This document shows, in pieces, positions 46,101 through 54,735 of a stretch of 64,000 nt of DNA; position 1 is the first letter of the stretch; each line of letters begins with the position of its first letter. The stretch is from Tenacibaculum sp. 190524A02b. GTDB lineage: Bacteria > Bacteroidota > Bacteroidia > Flavobacteriales > Flavobacteriaceae. The translations under genes and the position numbers were made by a program. The stretch is taken from the NCBI RefSeq assembly GCF_964036645.1, contig NZ_OZ038525.1, positions 2,068,501 through 2,132,500 of the forward strand, read 5' to 3'. Under the pieces are notes generated by a model that worked only from the letters and a program-made list of their open reading frames with translations, was not told the origin of the DNA and made no database searches.

Positions 46101-46117
46101 TCAAGTAATTTACTTGA
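46101..46117. promoter_or_regulatory. Candidate operator palindrome
   Basis: TCAAGTA-ATT-TACTTGA: perfect 7-bp arms with a 3-bp centre, 45 bp upstream of the GEVED gene start. Confidence 0.4.
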
Positions 46118-46161
46118 ACTTGTAAGTATTCTCACAAACTTTATCAACTTAAAATTTAATT

Positions 46162-46932
46162 ATGAAACCAAACTCATTTATTCTATGGAGCTTATTAACT
46201 ATAATAGTTTTTAGTTTTCAAGCAAAGGCTCAAAACGGACCAAGTAATTACTGTAGCGCAAACGGAGGAACAACAACTGACGAGCACATTGGAAGTGTAC
46301 AATTAGGAACTATTAATAATTCTTCTACTACAAACGCTACAGGTTATAGTGATTTTACTAATCTAAGTACTGTACTTACGAAGAATACAACATATACTAT
46401 ATCTATAAAAGCTGTATTAACTACCCCTATTGAATATTGGGAGGCTTTTAAAGTATGGATTGACTACAATCAAGATGGTGATTTTGATGATCAAGGAGAA
46501 CTTATATGGACTCAAAATGCTACGCCACAACGATTAGTTAGTGGAAATTTTACTGTACCTAAAAATGTTAGAAACGGAGCTACTAGAATGCGTGTAAGAA
46601 TGAGTGCAGATTTTATTAGGTCTTCTTGTGGAACTGCTGCTTCTGGTTTTGGAGAAGTGGAAGATTATACTGTTATTATTCAAAATTCATCTAGTAAAAC
46701 TACTCCTAATCATAATATGAAAGTTTTTCCTAACCCTGTTACTGAAAAGCTTTTATTAAAAGATAAAAACTCAGAAACTAAAAGCTTTGAAATAGCTAAT
46801 AAAAATGGTATTATAGTTTCAAAAGGCACTTTCACAAGTGAAATTAATGTTAACGAACTACCTAAAGGTAATTACTTTTTAAAAGTGAATAGTTCTCAAA
46901 CACAATTTAAACAAACTTTTATTAAAAACTAA
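46162..46932 (+). CDS. T9SS-sorted GEVED-domain protein
   Basis: A 256-aa protein: signal peptide (to about AKAQ), a GEVED domain (YCSANGGTTTDEHIGSVQLG..., FKVWIDYNQDGDFDDQGELIW, SSCGTAASGFGEVEDYTV) and a short T9SS sorting domain (MKVFPNPVTEKLLLKDKN). The DYNQDGDFDDQGE loop is likely to bind calcium. Usually GEVED domains sit beside a protease or lectin domain; here it stands alone, so a binding or matrix role is more likely. Monocistronic. Confidence 0.87.
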   Translation: MKPNSFILWSLLTIIVFSFQAKAQNGPSNYCSANGGTTTDEHIGSVQLGTINNSSTTNATGYSDFTNLSTVLTKNTTYTISIKAVLTTPIEYWEAFKVWIDYNQDGDFDDQGELIWTQNATPQRLVSGNFTVPKNVRNGATRMRVRMSADFIRSSCGTAASGFGEVEDYTVIIQNSSSKTTPNHNMKVFPNPVTEKLLLKDKNSETKSFEIANKNGIIVSKGTFTSEINVNELPKGNYFLKVNSSQTQFKQTFIKN

Positions 46933-46948
46933 GATTATTTTATAAAAA

Positions 46949-46970
46949 AGCCGCTTCATAAGAGCGGCTT
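46949..46970 (-). terminator. Terminator between convergent T9SS genes
   Basis: AAGCCGCT (46949-46956) pairs with AGCGGCTT (46963-46970); the minus-strand side continues with TTTTTATA, so it mainly ends the 46998-48341 gene. Confidence 0.8.
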
Positions 46971-46997
46971 ACTTCATTTGTTTATTCTAATTCTCAA

Positions 46998-48341
46998 TTA
47001 CTTCTTTATTAACTTTATTGTTTTTTCTTCGTGATCCATTTTCACTTTTGCAAAATACACTCCGGAATTTAATTCTGTAACTGGAATAGATACTTTATCT
47101 TTATTTATATTAGATAATGTCATCATTTTTTTACCCAAAATATTATACACTACAACATCGTTTATAATACTATATTTCATTTTAATATTCCAACTTGAAG
47201 AAGACGGATTAGGGTAAACTGAAAAAGACGCTATTTCTCTCTCTTCAACCCCTGCTGTTGGTTCTTTATAAAAATAAATATTATCTATCCAAATATTACC
47301 ATTACCATCATATTTGAGTTGATCTACTTTAGTTAAGTCAACCACATCACTAAAGCTAGACAGGGGAATATCAACACTATTCCATGTTTCAACCGTTCCT
47401 GAAGGGATTAATAAATACTCTTTTTCTGCAGCTGGATTTGCCACTGCTGAAGAATTAATTAAAAATATCCCTAAATCTGTAGAACTTTTCGCCCAAAAAT
47501 CAATATGCATATGTGTTTTTCCTGAAACATCTATAGCACTCCCTAAAGCATTTCCTTGGTAGTTCAACCCTGTTAACTTTATAGTGTTATTACTTTCTAT
47601 CATCACTTCAGAAAAAGTAGTTGCTTGTCCCCATCCAGGGTTAAAATTAGTTCCCACTACATCCGTATAAGTATCACTATAAATAGAAAGTACTTCCATA
47701 GTTGTTTCATCTCTTGTTGGCACTGGAGCCGCTGTAGCTGGCTCTGATATTGTACAAGCATTAGCACATGAACCACCACAATCTACCCCTTCTTCATCAC
47801 CATTTTGTAATCCATCAGAACAAGTAGCTGCAATAACCACTCCTCCATCAAAATCGTCAACTAAAAAAGCGTCATCATTACCAGTGTTTGCATCTCCTGC
47901 ATCTGTAAAAATGACAATCTTAGAATAATGAGACAAACCAGATCCAAAATCTAATGAAATATTTTGCCAACCTGTACCTGTAGTTGTAAAAGCTAGCTCT
48001 GTATTTCCGTTAGGACCTTCAAACTTTAACAAATGATTACCACTAGTTCCAGATCCTGTTCCTAATGGGTTTATTCTAAAAGTGATGGTGTTGTTATTAT
48101 CATCTGATAAATCTATAAACTGTTTTAACACTAGTCCTGCTCCATCCCAAGCATGATTCGCTCCAACTATTTTCAAGACTTTGTTATTAGCATCATTGGG
48201 GTCAGCTTCATAGCTTGTAGCTGCTCCATTAAATGGATCAAAATTTTCATCTGCTGTTTCTGAAAAATCAATAGGAAACACTTGCGCGTACCCTAAAGAA
48301 ACCATAAACATAAAAAAGATAACGGGGGTAATTTTCTTCAT
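46998..48341 (-). CDS. T9SS-sorted protein with two jelly-roll domains
   Basis: A 447-aa protein with a signal peptide (near GYAQ-VF). First CBM-like jelly-roll domain (about 20-170) beginning FPIDFSETADENFDPFNGA, a Cys-rich linker with the CSDGLQNGDEEGVDCGG pattern (about 173-190), a second jelly-roll with ending WIDNIYFYKE (about 215-362) and a T9SS sorting domain (FSVYPNPSSSSWNIKM, about 372-447). No catalytic domain is visible. In Bacteroidota such arrangements accompany glycan-binding proteins; glycan specificity is unknown. Confidence 0.85.
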   Translation of the reverse strand: MKKITPVIFFMFMVSLGYAQVFPIDFSETADENFDPFNGAATSYEADPNDANNKVLKIVGANHAWDGAGLVLKQFIDLSDDNNNTITFRINPLGTGSGTSGNHLLKFEGPNGNTELAFTTTGTGWQNISLDFGSGLSHYSKIVIFTDAGDANTGNDDAFLVDDFDGGVVIAATCSDGLQNGDEEGVDCGGSCANACTISEPATAAPVPTRDETTMEVLSIYSDTYTDVVGTNFNPGWGQATTFSEVMIESNNTIKLTGLNYQGNALGSAIDVSGKTHMHIDFWAKSSTDLGIFLINSSAVANPAAEKEYLLIPSGTVETWNSVDIPLSSFSDVVDLTKVDQLKYDGNGNIWIDNIYFYKEPTAGVEEREIASFSVYPNPSSSSWNIKMKYSIINDVVVYNILGKKMMTLSNINKDKVSIPVTELNSGVYFAKVKMDHEEKTIKLIKK

Positions 48342-48511
48342 AATAAATAATTGTTTTTGTATTATATAGTGATATACAATTTACATATTTCCTTACAAAA
48401 ACAAAAACAAAACACTAATTATGAACCTATTAAAAACAAAAAAACCAACAACCATCACTACGGAACGAGTTTTAGATTTTATATAGTTTAAAATGGTGTA
48501 AATAAAAAAGA

Positions 48512-48527
48512 CTACCTTAAAAGGTAG
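48512..48527 (-). terminator. Terminator of the GAPDH gene
   Basis: CTACCTT pairs with AAGGTAG (loop AA) with A-rich and T-rich flanks. It lies 30 bp after the GAPDH stop codon. Confidence 0.75.
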
Positions 48528-48556
48528 CCTTTTTACAATATTATAAAATGTTTCTA

Positions 48557-49996
48557 TTAATAGTAAGTGTAACGACGTACTTTTGCTATGTGCTTTGCTA
48601 AACGCATTACTTGGTGAGAATATCCATACTCATTATCATACCAAACATAGATAACAATTGTGTTTCCATCAGTAATGGTAGCTTTACTATCAAAAATTGA
48701 AGGTGCAGTTGTTCCTACTATATCTGAAGAAACTAATTCATTACTTAATGAATATTTAATTTGTTCAACTAAATCACCTTCTAAAGCATATTGCTTCATT
48801 ATAGCGTTAACTGCTTCTACAGTTACAGTACTATTTAATTGTAAATTTAAAATAGCTAACGATCCATTTGGTACTGGTACACGTATAGCACTTGAAGTTA
48901 ATTTACCTTCCAATGCTGGTAACGCTTTAGAAACTGCTTTTCCAGCTCCTGTTTCAGTAATTACCATATTTAAAGCTGCTGCTCTACCTCTACGGTATTT
49001 ATTATGCATATTATCTACTAAGTTTTGGTCATTAGTATATGCATGAATTGTTTCTAAATGTCCCTTTTTAATACCAAAATTATCTTCCAATACTTTTAAT
49101 ACAGGTGTAATTGCATTTGTTGTACAAGAAGCTGCTGAGAAAACATCTACATTATCTGGATTATTCTCTAAGTGATTTACACCATGTACAATATTAGGTA
49201 CTCCTTTTCCTGGAGCAGTTAATAACACTTTGCTTGCTCCTTTTACTAAATGACGGCTTAATGCTTCTTTATCTCTAAAAGCTCCTGTATTATCAATTAC
49301 TAAAGCATCATTTATTCCATACTCTGTATAATCAATATCTTCTGGTTGCGATGCAGAGATCATTTTAACAGTAGTTCCATTAATGATTAACGCATTATTA
49401 TCTGCATCAACCTGAACTGTTCCTAAAAAATCACCATGTACAGAATCAACACTTAACAAAGAAGCTCTTTTCTCTAGTACTGTTTGATCTATTTTTCCAC
49501 GAGTTACAATGGCTCTTAACCTCAATTGAGACCCTTTTCCCATTTTACTACTTAACTCACGTGCTAATAAACGACCAATACGCCCAAAACCATATAAAAC
49601 TACATCTCTTGGTTGAATTCCATTAGCCTGCGTAGCATCTTTTAATTGGTTCTTTACAAAATCAACTTTATCTAAGTTTTCCTCATCAGACAAATGGTAT
49701 TCATAAGCTAATTTACCTATATCTAATTTTGATGCAGGTAACTCAATAGATTGAATAGCTTTTGCTATATCTAAAGCATCTTGTAGAGTAATTGGTTTAG
49801 ATACAAACTCTTTTGCATAGTCTATTAAATTTAAAACCTCACTAGCTCTTTTATCTACTAATGGATTTCTAAATAATACTAATTCAATTGATTTGTCATA
49901 CCATAAATCATTAACAATATTGATAAACTCAACAGTAGCTCTTCTTAATTGAGCTTGATTTACTACTTCTTTTTCGTAATTTGTTATTGTTGACAT
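48557..49996 (-). CDS. Glyceraldehyde-3-phosphate dehydrogenase, long form
   Basis: A 479-aa protein. The core (about 130-479) is a standard phosphorylating GAPDH with NAD-binding VLYGFGRIGRLLAREL, the catalytic Cys in SAASCTTNAITP, IHAYTNDQNLVDNMH and WYDNEYGYSHQV. An extra N-terminal helical region of about 125 residues is typical of the long GAPDH found in Bacteroidota, next to a normal-length copy elsewhere in the genome. The direction of use (glycolysis or gluconeogenesis) cannot be told. It has its own promoter and terminator. Confidence 0.93.
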   Translation of the reverse strand: MSTITNYEKEVVNQAQLRRATVEFINIVNDLWYDKSIELVLFRNPLVDKRASEVLNLIDYAKEFVSKPITLQDALDIAKAIQSIELPASKLDIGKLAYEYHLSDEENLDKVDFVKNQLKDATQANGIQPRDVVLYGFGRIGRLLARELSSKMGKGSQLRLRAIVTRGKIDQTVLEKRASLLSVDSVHGDFLGTVQVDADNNALIINGTTVKMISASQPEDIDYTEYGINDALVIDNTGAFRDKEALSRHLVKGASKVLLTAPGKGVPNIVHGVNHLENNPDNVDVFSAASCTTNAITPVLKVLEDNFGIKKGHLETIHAYTNDQNLVDNMHNKYRRGRAAALNMVITETGAGKAVSKALPALEGKLTSSAIRVPVPNGSLAILNLQLNSTVTVEAVNAIMKQYALEGDLVEQIKYSLSNELVSSDIVGTTAPSIFDSKATITDGNTIVIYVWYDNEYGYSHQVMRLAKHIAKVRRYTYY

Positions 49997-50031
49997 AGTT
50001 GTGTGTTAACTAAATTTTAAAAAATTTGCTG

Positions 50032-50039
50032 CAAAAGTA
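50032..50039 (-). promoter_or_regulatory. -7 element of the GAPDH promoter
   Basis: TACTTTTG on the minus strand, a perfect TAnnTTTG, 36 bp before the ATG. No TTG at the ideal spacing. Confidence 0.5.
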
Positions 50040-50080
50040 GTTATTTCAATCGATTTCGTATAGTATTTATTAAAGAAAAA

Positions 50081-50109
50081 AATCTCACTAAAAATCATTT
50101 AGTGAGATT
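50081..50109 (-). terminator. Strong terminator of the HtrA gene
   Basis: AATCTCACTAAA pairs perfectly with TTTAGTGAGATT around AATCA and runs into seven T on the minus strand. It lies about 120 bp after the stop, with an intergenic repeat copy in between. Confidence 0.85.
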
Positions 50110-50133
50110 AACAAATTATTATATTTCTTTGTT

Positions 50134-50185
50134 GGTATCTCCAAAGGATATAATACCTAGAAGCTTACTTCGAAATTAAACTTAT
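50134..50185. repeat. Degenerate intergenic repeat, copy 2
   Basis: Core TCTCCAAAGGATATAATACC then AGAAGCTTACTTCGAAATTAAACTTA. It shares the core with copy 1 (12926) and the AAATTAAACTTA tail with copy 3 (51632). It lies in the 3' untranslated part of the htrA transcript. Confidence 0.45.
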
Positions 50186-50229
50186 GGTCTTATTACCTAC
50201 CTAGAAAACTCGTAACAAAACAGTTAATT

Positions 50230-51606
50230 TTAAAATCTGAAACGTTCTTTTTGACCTGAAGGACTAATAAGCTCTAAAATCATTTGTTCATTTCCTGTAT
50301 ATCTATCTAAAATAGATACTGCTTCAGCAGCACTCGAAATATTTTTACCATTAATTTTGGTTAACACATAACCTGCTCCCACTTTATAATACTGAAAACC
50401 TTTGTTATTTGTTGCTGTGATTTTTGCCCCTCCTTTTACTCCTAACTTTCTTTTTTCTTTATCGTTTAAATCTTTTAGCTGTACTCCAAAAGAAAAAGAG
50501 GTAAAGGTACTTTTCTTGCTTAGTTTTACAGTTCTAGTTAAATCTGTCCCATCTCTATTAACTGTTATATCAACCAAATCCCCTGGCCTTTTTGCTGTTA
50601 ACTGCCCTTTTAAATCTGAAAACTTTGTTATTTTAACATTATTAACCTTTGTTATTACATCTCCTTTTTTCAACCCAGCTTCTACAGCATCACTATCTTG
50701 ATCTACAGAACCAATCCTTACTCCTTCTATATCTTTTTCAGAAGAATCTATAGATATTCCTAAAATTGCTTCTTGCACAGAACCAAACTCTAATAAATCA
50801 TCAATGATTTTTTTAGCAATGTTAGAAGGCACTGCAAAAGAATACCCAATAAAGGATCCTGTTCTTGAAGAAATAGCAGTATTAATCCCAATTAATTCTC
50901 CTCTTGTATTTACTAAAGCACCTCCACTATTTCCAGGGTTAACAGCCGCATCTGTTTGTATAAAAGATTCTATATTTCTATTTCCTTCTAAATCTCTTCC
51001 TTTTGCACTTACAATACCGGCTGTTACTGTTGATGTTAAGTTATAAGGATTTCCTACTGCCAATACCCATTCTCCTATTTTTACATTGTCTGAATTCCCA
51101 AATGGAATATTAGGCAAATCAACATCAGATACTACCTTTAAAAGTGCAATATCTCTTTCTTTATCTGCTCCTATTAATTCAGCTTTTAACTTTTTACGGT
51201 TATTTAACGTTATTTCAATATCAGAAGCTCCTTCTATTACATGGTTGTTTGTTACAATATAACCATCAGGAGAAATAATTACACCACTTCCTGTTCCTAC
51301 TTGTTCATATTTTCTAGCGCCTCCTCCTCCAAAAAAGAAACTTAAAGGATCTTGCTTTGTCCTTAATGCTGTATTTTTAACGTGCACTACTGCATTTACA
51401 GTACTCTCAGCTGCTTCTGTAAAGTTGGTAGGTACAGACGATGTGTTTAAAGTAGCTGGTGTATAACTAGCTCTTACAGTTTGCATTGCAGGTTGTTCAA
51501 CTCGCTGTATAACTGTTTCTGGTTTTTCTATTAACATTTTGTAACCTGAAAGCGCTACCGCTCCCCCAACAAACGCTACCCCTAAAATTCCTAAAAATCT
51601 CTTCAT
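50230..51606 (-). CDS. Periplasmic HtrA/DegP-type serine protease
   Basis: A 458-aa protein: one N-terminal signal anchor (FLGILGVAFVGGAVALSGYK), a trypsin-like domain with triad His (VTNNHVIEGA), Asp (ERDIALLKV) and Ser (NPGNSGGALV), then two PDZ domains (about 265-350 and 370-458). It degrades or refolds damaged envelope proteins. All catalytic residues are present. Repeat copies flank the gene in its 5' and 3' untranslated regions. Confidence 0.94.
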   Translation of the reverse strand: MKRFLGILGVAFVGGAVALSGYKMLIEKPETVIQRVEQPAMQTVRASYTPATLNTSSVPTNFTEAAESTVNAVVHVKNTALRTKQDPLSFFFGGGGARKYEQVGTGSGVIISPDGYIVTNNHVIEGASDIEITLNNRKKLKAELIGADKERDIALLKVVSDVDLPNIPFGNSDNVKIGEWVLAVGNPYNLTSTVTAGIVSAKGRDLEGNRNIESFIQTDAAVNPGNSGGALVNTRGELIGINTAISSRTGSFIGYSFAVPSNIAKKIIDDLLEFGSVQEAILGISIDSSEKDIEGVRIGSVDQDSDAVEAGLKKGDVITKVNNVKITKFSDLKGQLTAKRPGDLVDITVNRDGTDLTRTVKLSKKSTFTSFSFGVQLKDLNDKEKRKLGVKGGAKITATNNKGFQYYKVGAGYVLTKINGKNISSAAEAVSILDRYTGNEQMILELISPSGQKERFRF

Positions 51607-51631
51607 TATGCTTACAAATATTTTTATTAGC

Positions 51632-51682
51632 TACGACAAAGGGTACAACACCCTGAAACCTGTCTCAAAATTAAACTTAATT
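51632..51682. repeat. Degenerate intergenic repeat, copy 3
   Basis: Core ACAAAGGGTACAACACCCTG then AAACCTGTCTCAAAATTAAACTTA. Its AGGGT-ACAAC-ACCCT hairpin is the best preserved of the three copies. It lies in the 5' untranslated region of htrA. Confidence 0.45.
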
Positions 51683-51826
51683 GCTTTTTTAAATATCTCT
51701 TGAGTTTGTATCAAGATAATTTACTTATTCAAATATACGATTTTAACATTTTAAAGAAATACGTTTAACGCTGTTTTAACGATTTTTAACCGCCATTTAA
51801 CAATGCCTTTTCCTGCTTTAAATATG

Positions 51827-51834
51827 TATCTTTG
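51827..51834 (+). promoter_or_regulatory. -7 element of dapF promoter
   Basis: TATCTTTG, a perfect TAnnTTTG and identical to the small-RNA -7 element. The dapF ATG lies only 6 bp downstream, so the transcript would be leaderless or nearly so. Confidence 0.55.
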
Positions 51835-51840
51835 CCCATT

Positions 51841-52617
51841 ATGAACATTACTTTTTATAAATATCAGGGTACAGGAAATGATTTTGTTATTATTGATAAC
51901 AGAACAAAAACTTTTCCTAGTGAAAACAATAAATTAATAGCTTCTTTATGCCATAGAAATTTTGGAGTTGGTGCAGATGGTTTAATTTTACTTGAAAATG
52001 ATGAAACTACCGATTTTAAAATGGTTTACTTCAATGCTGATGGTAATGAAAGTACCATGTGTGGTAATGGAGGTAGATGTATTGTAGCTTTTGCTCATAA
52101 ATTAGGTTTATTTAAAAAGGAAACTACTTTTATGGCTATTGATGGATTACACAATGCTTCTATTGATGATAGTATTGTTTCTTTACAAATGATTGATGTT
52201 AACACTGTAGAAATTCATGACAGCTATATTTTCGCAGATACAGGATCGCCTCATCATGTTCAATTGGTAAACAACATTAATGATTATGATGTTTTTACCA
52301 ATGGAAAAAGCATCAGAAATGATATGTATGGTAAAGAAGGTAGTAATGTAAATTTTGTTGAACAGTTAAACACCGATACTTTTCAGGTAAGAACGTATGA
52401 ACGTGGAGTTGAAAATGAAACTTTAGCTTGCGGAACTGGTGTTACTGCTGTTGCTATTGCCATGCACGCTACTAAAATAACGGCAAGCAACACTGTTAAA
52501 CTTCCTGTACAAGGTGGTGAATTGAGTGTTTCTTTTCAAGAAAATAAAGGGAAATATTCTAAAGTCTTTTTAACTGGACCAGCTACTTTTGTCTTTAAGG
52601 GTGAAATTTCAATTTAA
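51841..52617 (+). CDS. dapF: Diaminopimelate epimerase
   Basis: Interconverts LL- and meso-diaminopimelate for lysine and peptidoglycan. The product (258 aa from ATG 51841) has YKYQGTGNDFVI, the first catalytic Cys in MCGNGGRC and the second in LACGTGVTAVA. An in-frame TTG at 51832 overlaps the promoter's -7 element and is rejected as start. It shares one base with the next gene (TAATG), giving the operon dapF-GNAT-mltG. Confidence 0.96.
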   Translation: MNITFYKYQGTGNDFVIIDNRTKTFPSENNKLIASLCHRNFGVGADGLILLENDETTDFKMVYFNADGNESTMCGNGGRCIVAFAHKLGLFKKETTFMAIDGLHNASIDDSIVSLQMIDVNTVEIHDSYIFADTGSPHHVQLVNNINDYDVFTNGKSIRNDMYGKEGSNVNFVEQLNTDTFQVRTYERGVENETLACGTGVTAVAIAMHATKITASNTVKLPVQGGELSVSFQENKGKYSKVFLTGPATFVFKGEISI

Positions 52618-53141
52618 TGCAAACACTAAAAGGAATACATACTACTTTAAGAGCCATTGAGCCTGAGGATTTATCTTTTTTATTTACTATAGAGAATAAT
52701 GAAGCTTTTTGGGAAGTCAGTCATACGCAAACTCCTTTCTCTAAGTTTTTATTAAAGCAATATCTTGAAAATGCGCATCTAGATATTTATGAAGCTAAAC
52801 AACTAAGGTTAATTATTCAATCAAATGACACTTTGGAATGTATTGGTATGATTGACCTTTTTGATTTTAATCCACAACATAAAAGAGCAGGTATTGGTAT
52901 ATTAATTCATCCTTCTTTTCAAAAGAAAGGGTTTGCTTCTGAAGCTTTAGATTTAGTTGTTACTTATGCTTTTACTCATTTACAGTTGCATCAACTATAT
53001 GCTAATATTACTACTGATAATATAAAAAGCTTACATTTGTTTCAAAAAAAGAACTTTAAGAGGATTGGTATAAAAAAGGATTGGATTTTTAGTCAAGGAA
53101 AATTTAAAGACGAAGTTTTATTTCAATTAATTAATGAGTAG
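52617..53141 (+). CDS. GNAT-family N-acetyltransferase
   Basis: A 174-aa protein with strands LIIQSNDTLECIGMIDLFDF and KRAGIGILIHPSFQKKGFASEALDLV (acetyl-CoA motif A with QKKGFA), then LHQLYANITTDNIKSLHLFQKKNFKRIG. This is the RimJ/RimL or spermidine-acetyltransferase type. The substrate is unknown. It is placed between dapF (1-bp overlap) and mltG (8-bp overlap), an order common in Bacteroidota, which suggests a housekeeping role. Confidence 0.88.
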   Translation: MQTLKGIHTTLRAIEPEDLSFLFTIENNEAFWEVSHTQTPFSKFLLKQYLENAHLDIYEAKQLRLIIQSNDTLECIGMIDLFDFNPQHKRAGIGILIHPSFQKKGFASEALDLVVTYAFTHLQLHQLYANITTDNIKSLHLFQKKNFKRIGIKKDWIFSQGKFKDEVLFQLINE

Positions 53142-54162
53142 AAAATTTTTATACGGTGGCATCATAACTTTCTTTATAATTGGTGCAATAGTTGGTTTTA
53201 ATTTTTATCAAAAAATTTTTAGTAAAGTTGTTATTAATGACATAGCTGTTTTTATAAAATCTGATGACTCATTAGCGGATGTTACACAAACACTCAAAAA
53301 TCATCTTCATAATATTGAAAATTTTGAATGGGTAGCAAATAGGAAGAAATACACAAAACCTAAAGCTGGTAAATTTCTTTTAAAAAAAGGGATGAGTGCC
53401 AATGATGTTGTAAACCTTTTAAGAAGTGGTAACCAAACCCCTGTGAAGGTTTCCTTTAATAATCAAGATACTTTAGAAAAATTAGCTGGAAGAATTGCTA
53501 CTCAAATTGAAGCTGATTCATTAAGTATTCTAAATGCTATGTTAGATAATTCTTTCTTAATTAAAAATAAATTCACTCCTAAATCTGCTTTGGGCATGTA
53601 TTTACCTAATAGTTATGAATTTTATTGGAATACTTCTGCTACTAAGTTTAGAAATAAAATGTTAAAGGAGTACAAACGTTTTTGGAATACTTCTAGACTA
53701 GAAAAAGCAAACAAATTGAATTTATCTAAAGATGAAGTTATAGCCTTAGCCTCTATCGTTCAAAAGGAAACTGCTCAGAGAAGTGAACGACCTATTGTAG
53801 CAGGCTTATATTTGAATCGTTTAAAAAACAATTGGCCTTTACAAGCTGATCCAACAATTATTTATTGTGTAAAACAATTGAAAGGTCAAGACTTTGTAGT
53901 TAAAAGAGTATTAAATAAAGATTTAGAAATTAACTCTCCTTACAACACGTATAAAAATATAGGTCTACCTCCTACCTTGATTGCTATGCCAGATATTTCT
54001 GCTATTGACGCTGTATTAAATTATCAAAAACATAACTACTATTATATGTGTGCTAGTGTTGACAAAATTGGTTTTCATGAATTTGCTAGTTCTTTAGCAC
54101 AACATAATAGGAATGCTCAGAAGTACCAAAGATGGATTAGTCAACAGGGAATTAATAGGTAA
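53134..54162 (+). CDS. mltG: Endolytic murein transglycosylase MltG
   Basis: Cuts nascent glycan strands inside peptidoglycan. The 342-aa protein has an N-terminal signal anchor (YGGIITFFIIGAIVGFNFY), a LysM-like part and the YceG domain: GMYLPNSYEFYWNTS, the catalytic Glu in ALASIVQKETAQRSERP, VAGLYLNRL and WPLQADPTIIY, ending with PDISAIDAVLN. It starts within the GNAT gene. Confidence 0.95.
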   Translation: MSRKFLYGGIITFFIIGAIVGFNFYQKIFSKVVINDIAVFIKSDDSLADVTQTLKNHLHNIENFEWVANRKKYTKPKAGKFLLKKGMSANDVVNLLRSGNQTPVKVSFNNQDTLEKLAGRIATQIEADSLSILNAMLDNSFLIKNKFTPKSALGMYLPNSYEFYWNTSATKFRNKMLKEYKRFWNTSRLEKANKLNLSKDEVIALASIVQKETAQRSERPIVAGLYLNRLKNNWPLQADPTIIYCVKQLKGQDFVVKRVLNKDLEINSPYNTYKNIGLPPTLIAMPDISAIDAVLNYQKHNYYYMCASVDKIGFHEFASSLAQHNRNAQKYQRWISQQGINR

Positions 54163-54195
54163 ATAGCACTTCTTAAATTTAGGAAATATTCACTT

Positions 54196-54216
54196 TGATT
54201 GATCTTAAATCAGTCA
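54196..54216 (+). terminator. Probable terminator of the dapF-mltG operon
   Basis: TGATTGAT pairs with ATCAGTCA (one G-T wobble) around CTTAA and is followed shortly by CTTTTTATT. Confidence 0.5.
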
Positions 54217-54622
54217 GTCATCTTTTTATTATATAGCTTTCACGCCAAGTTTTTCTACCTTCACTACAAAAAAAATGGCTTTTATAGCTATTAATCCCCA
54301 TTCTTCCTATCTATTTTTTACTTTTAAGCTAACTAACCAAAACTTAAATCATGAACTCTACTTTTTTTAGCTTAATACGAAAACAATTTCCATCCATAAC
54401 CTTAAAATATTTACAGAAAGAATAAATCTTTATTAAAAGATACAAAGGCTAACCATACTATATTATTTTATCTAAATTACTATTCTTATTTGTTTCCTAG
54501 CTTTTTTAGATTTTCCAACATTTAAAACCTTGTTTTCTATATCAATGATTTAAGTGAAAAATGATTATCTCCCCATCTAGAATCTCTTTTCAACAAATCC
54601 CACGAAAGTAATTCTTGTAAAA

Positions 54623-54688
54623 CTAACCTTTCATATAAAACACATAAAGGTTACATCCAATTATTTATTGGGATGTGGTCTAGGTTAG
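54623..54688 (+). ncRNA. Possible structured leader with alternative pairing
   Basis: CTAACCT (54623-54629) can pair with AGGTTAG (54682-54688), enclosing a hairpin ACATCCAAT/ATTGGGATGT (54653-54676), or with the nearer AGGTTA (54648-54653). The two pairings exclude each other. It lies 48 bp before the AraC-like start codon. Confidence 0.3.
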
Positions 54689-54735
54689 CATATGCATAAT
54701 TCACTAAAACTTTTTTAACAAAAATTAATTTTATC

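Larger units (their letters stand above)
54163..54735. other. Intergenic region with structured leader
   Basis: About 570 bp after mltG. It contains a probable terminator (54196-54216) and a structured segment (54623-54688) before the AraC-like gene. No credible gene is visible. Confidence 0.55.
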
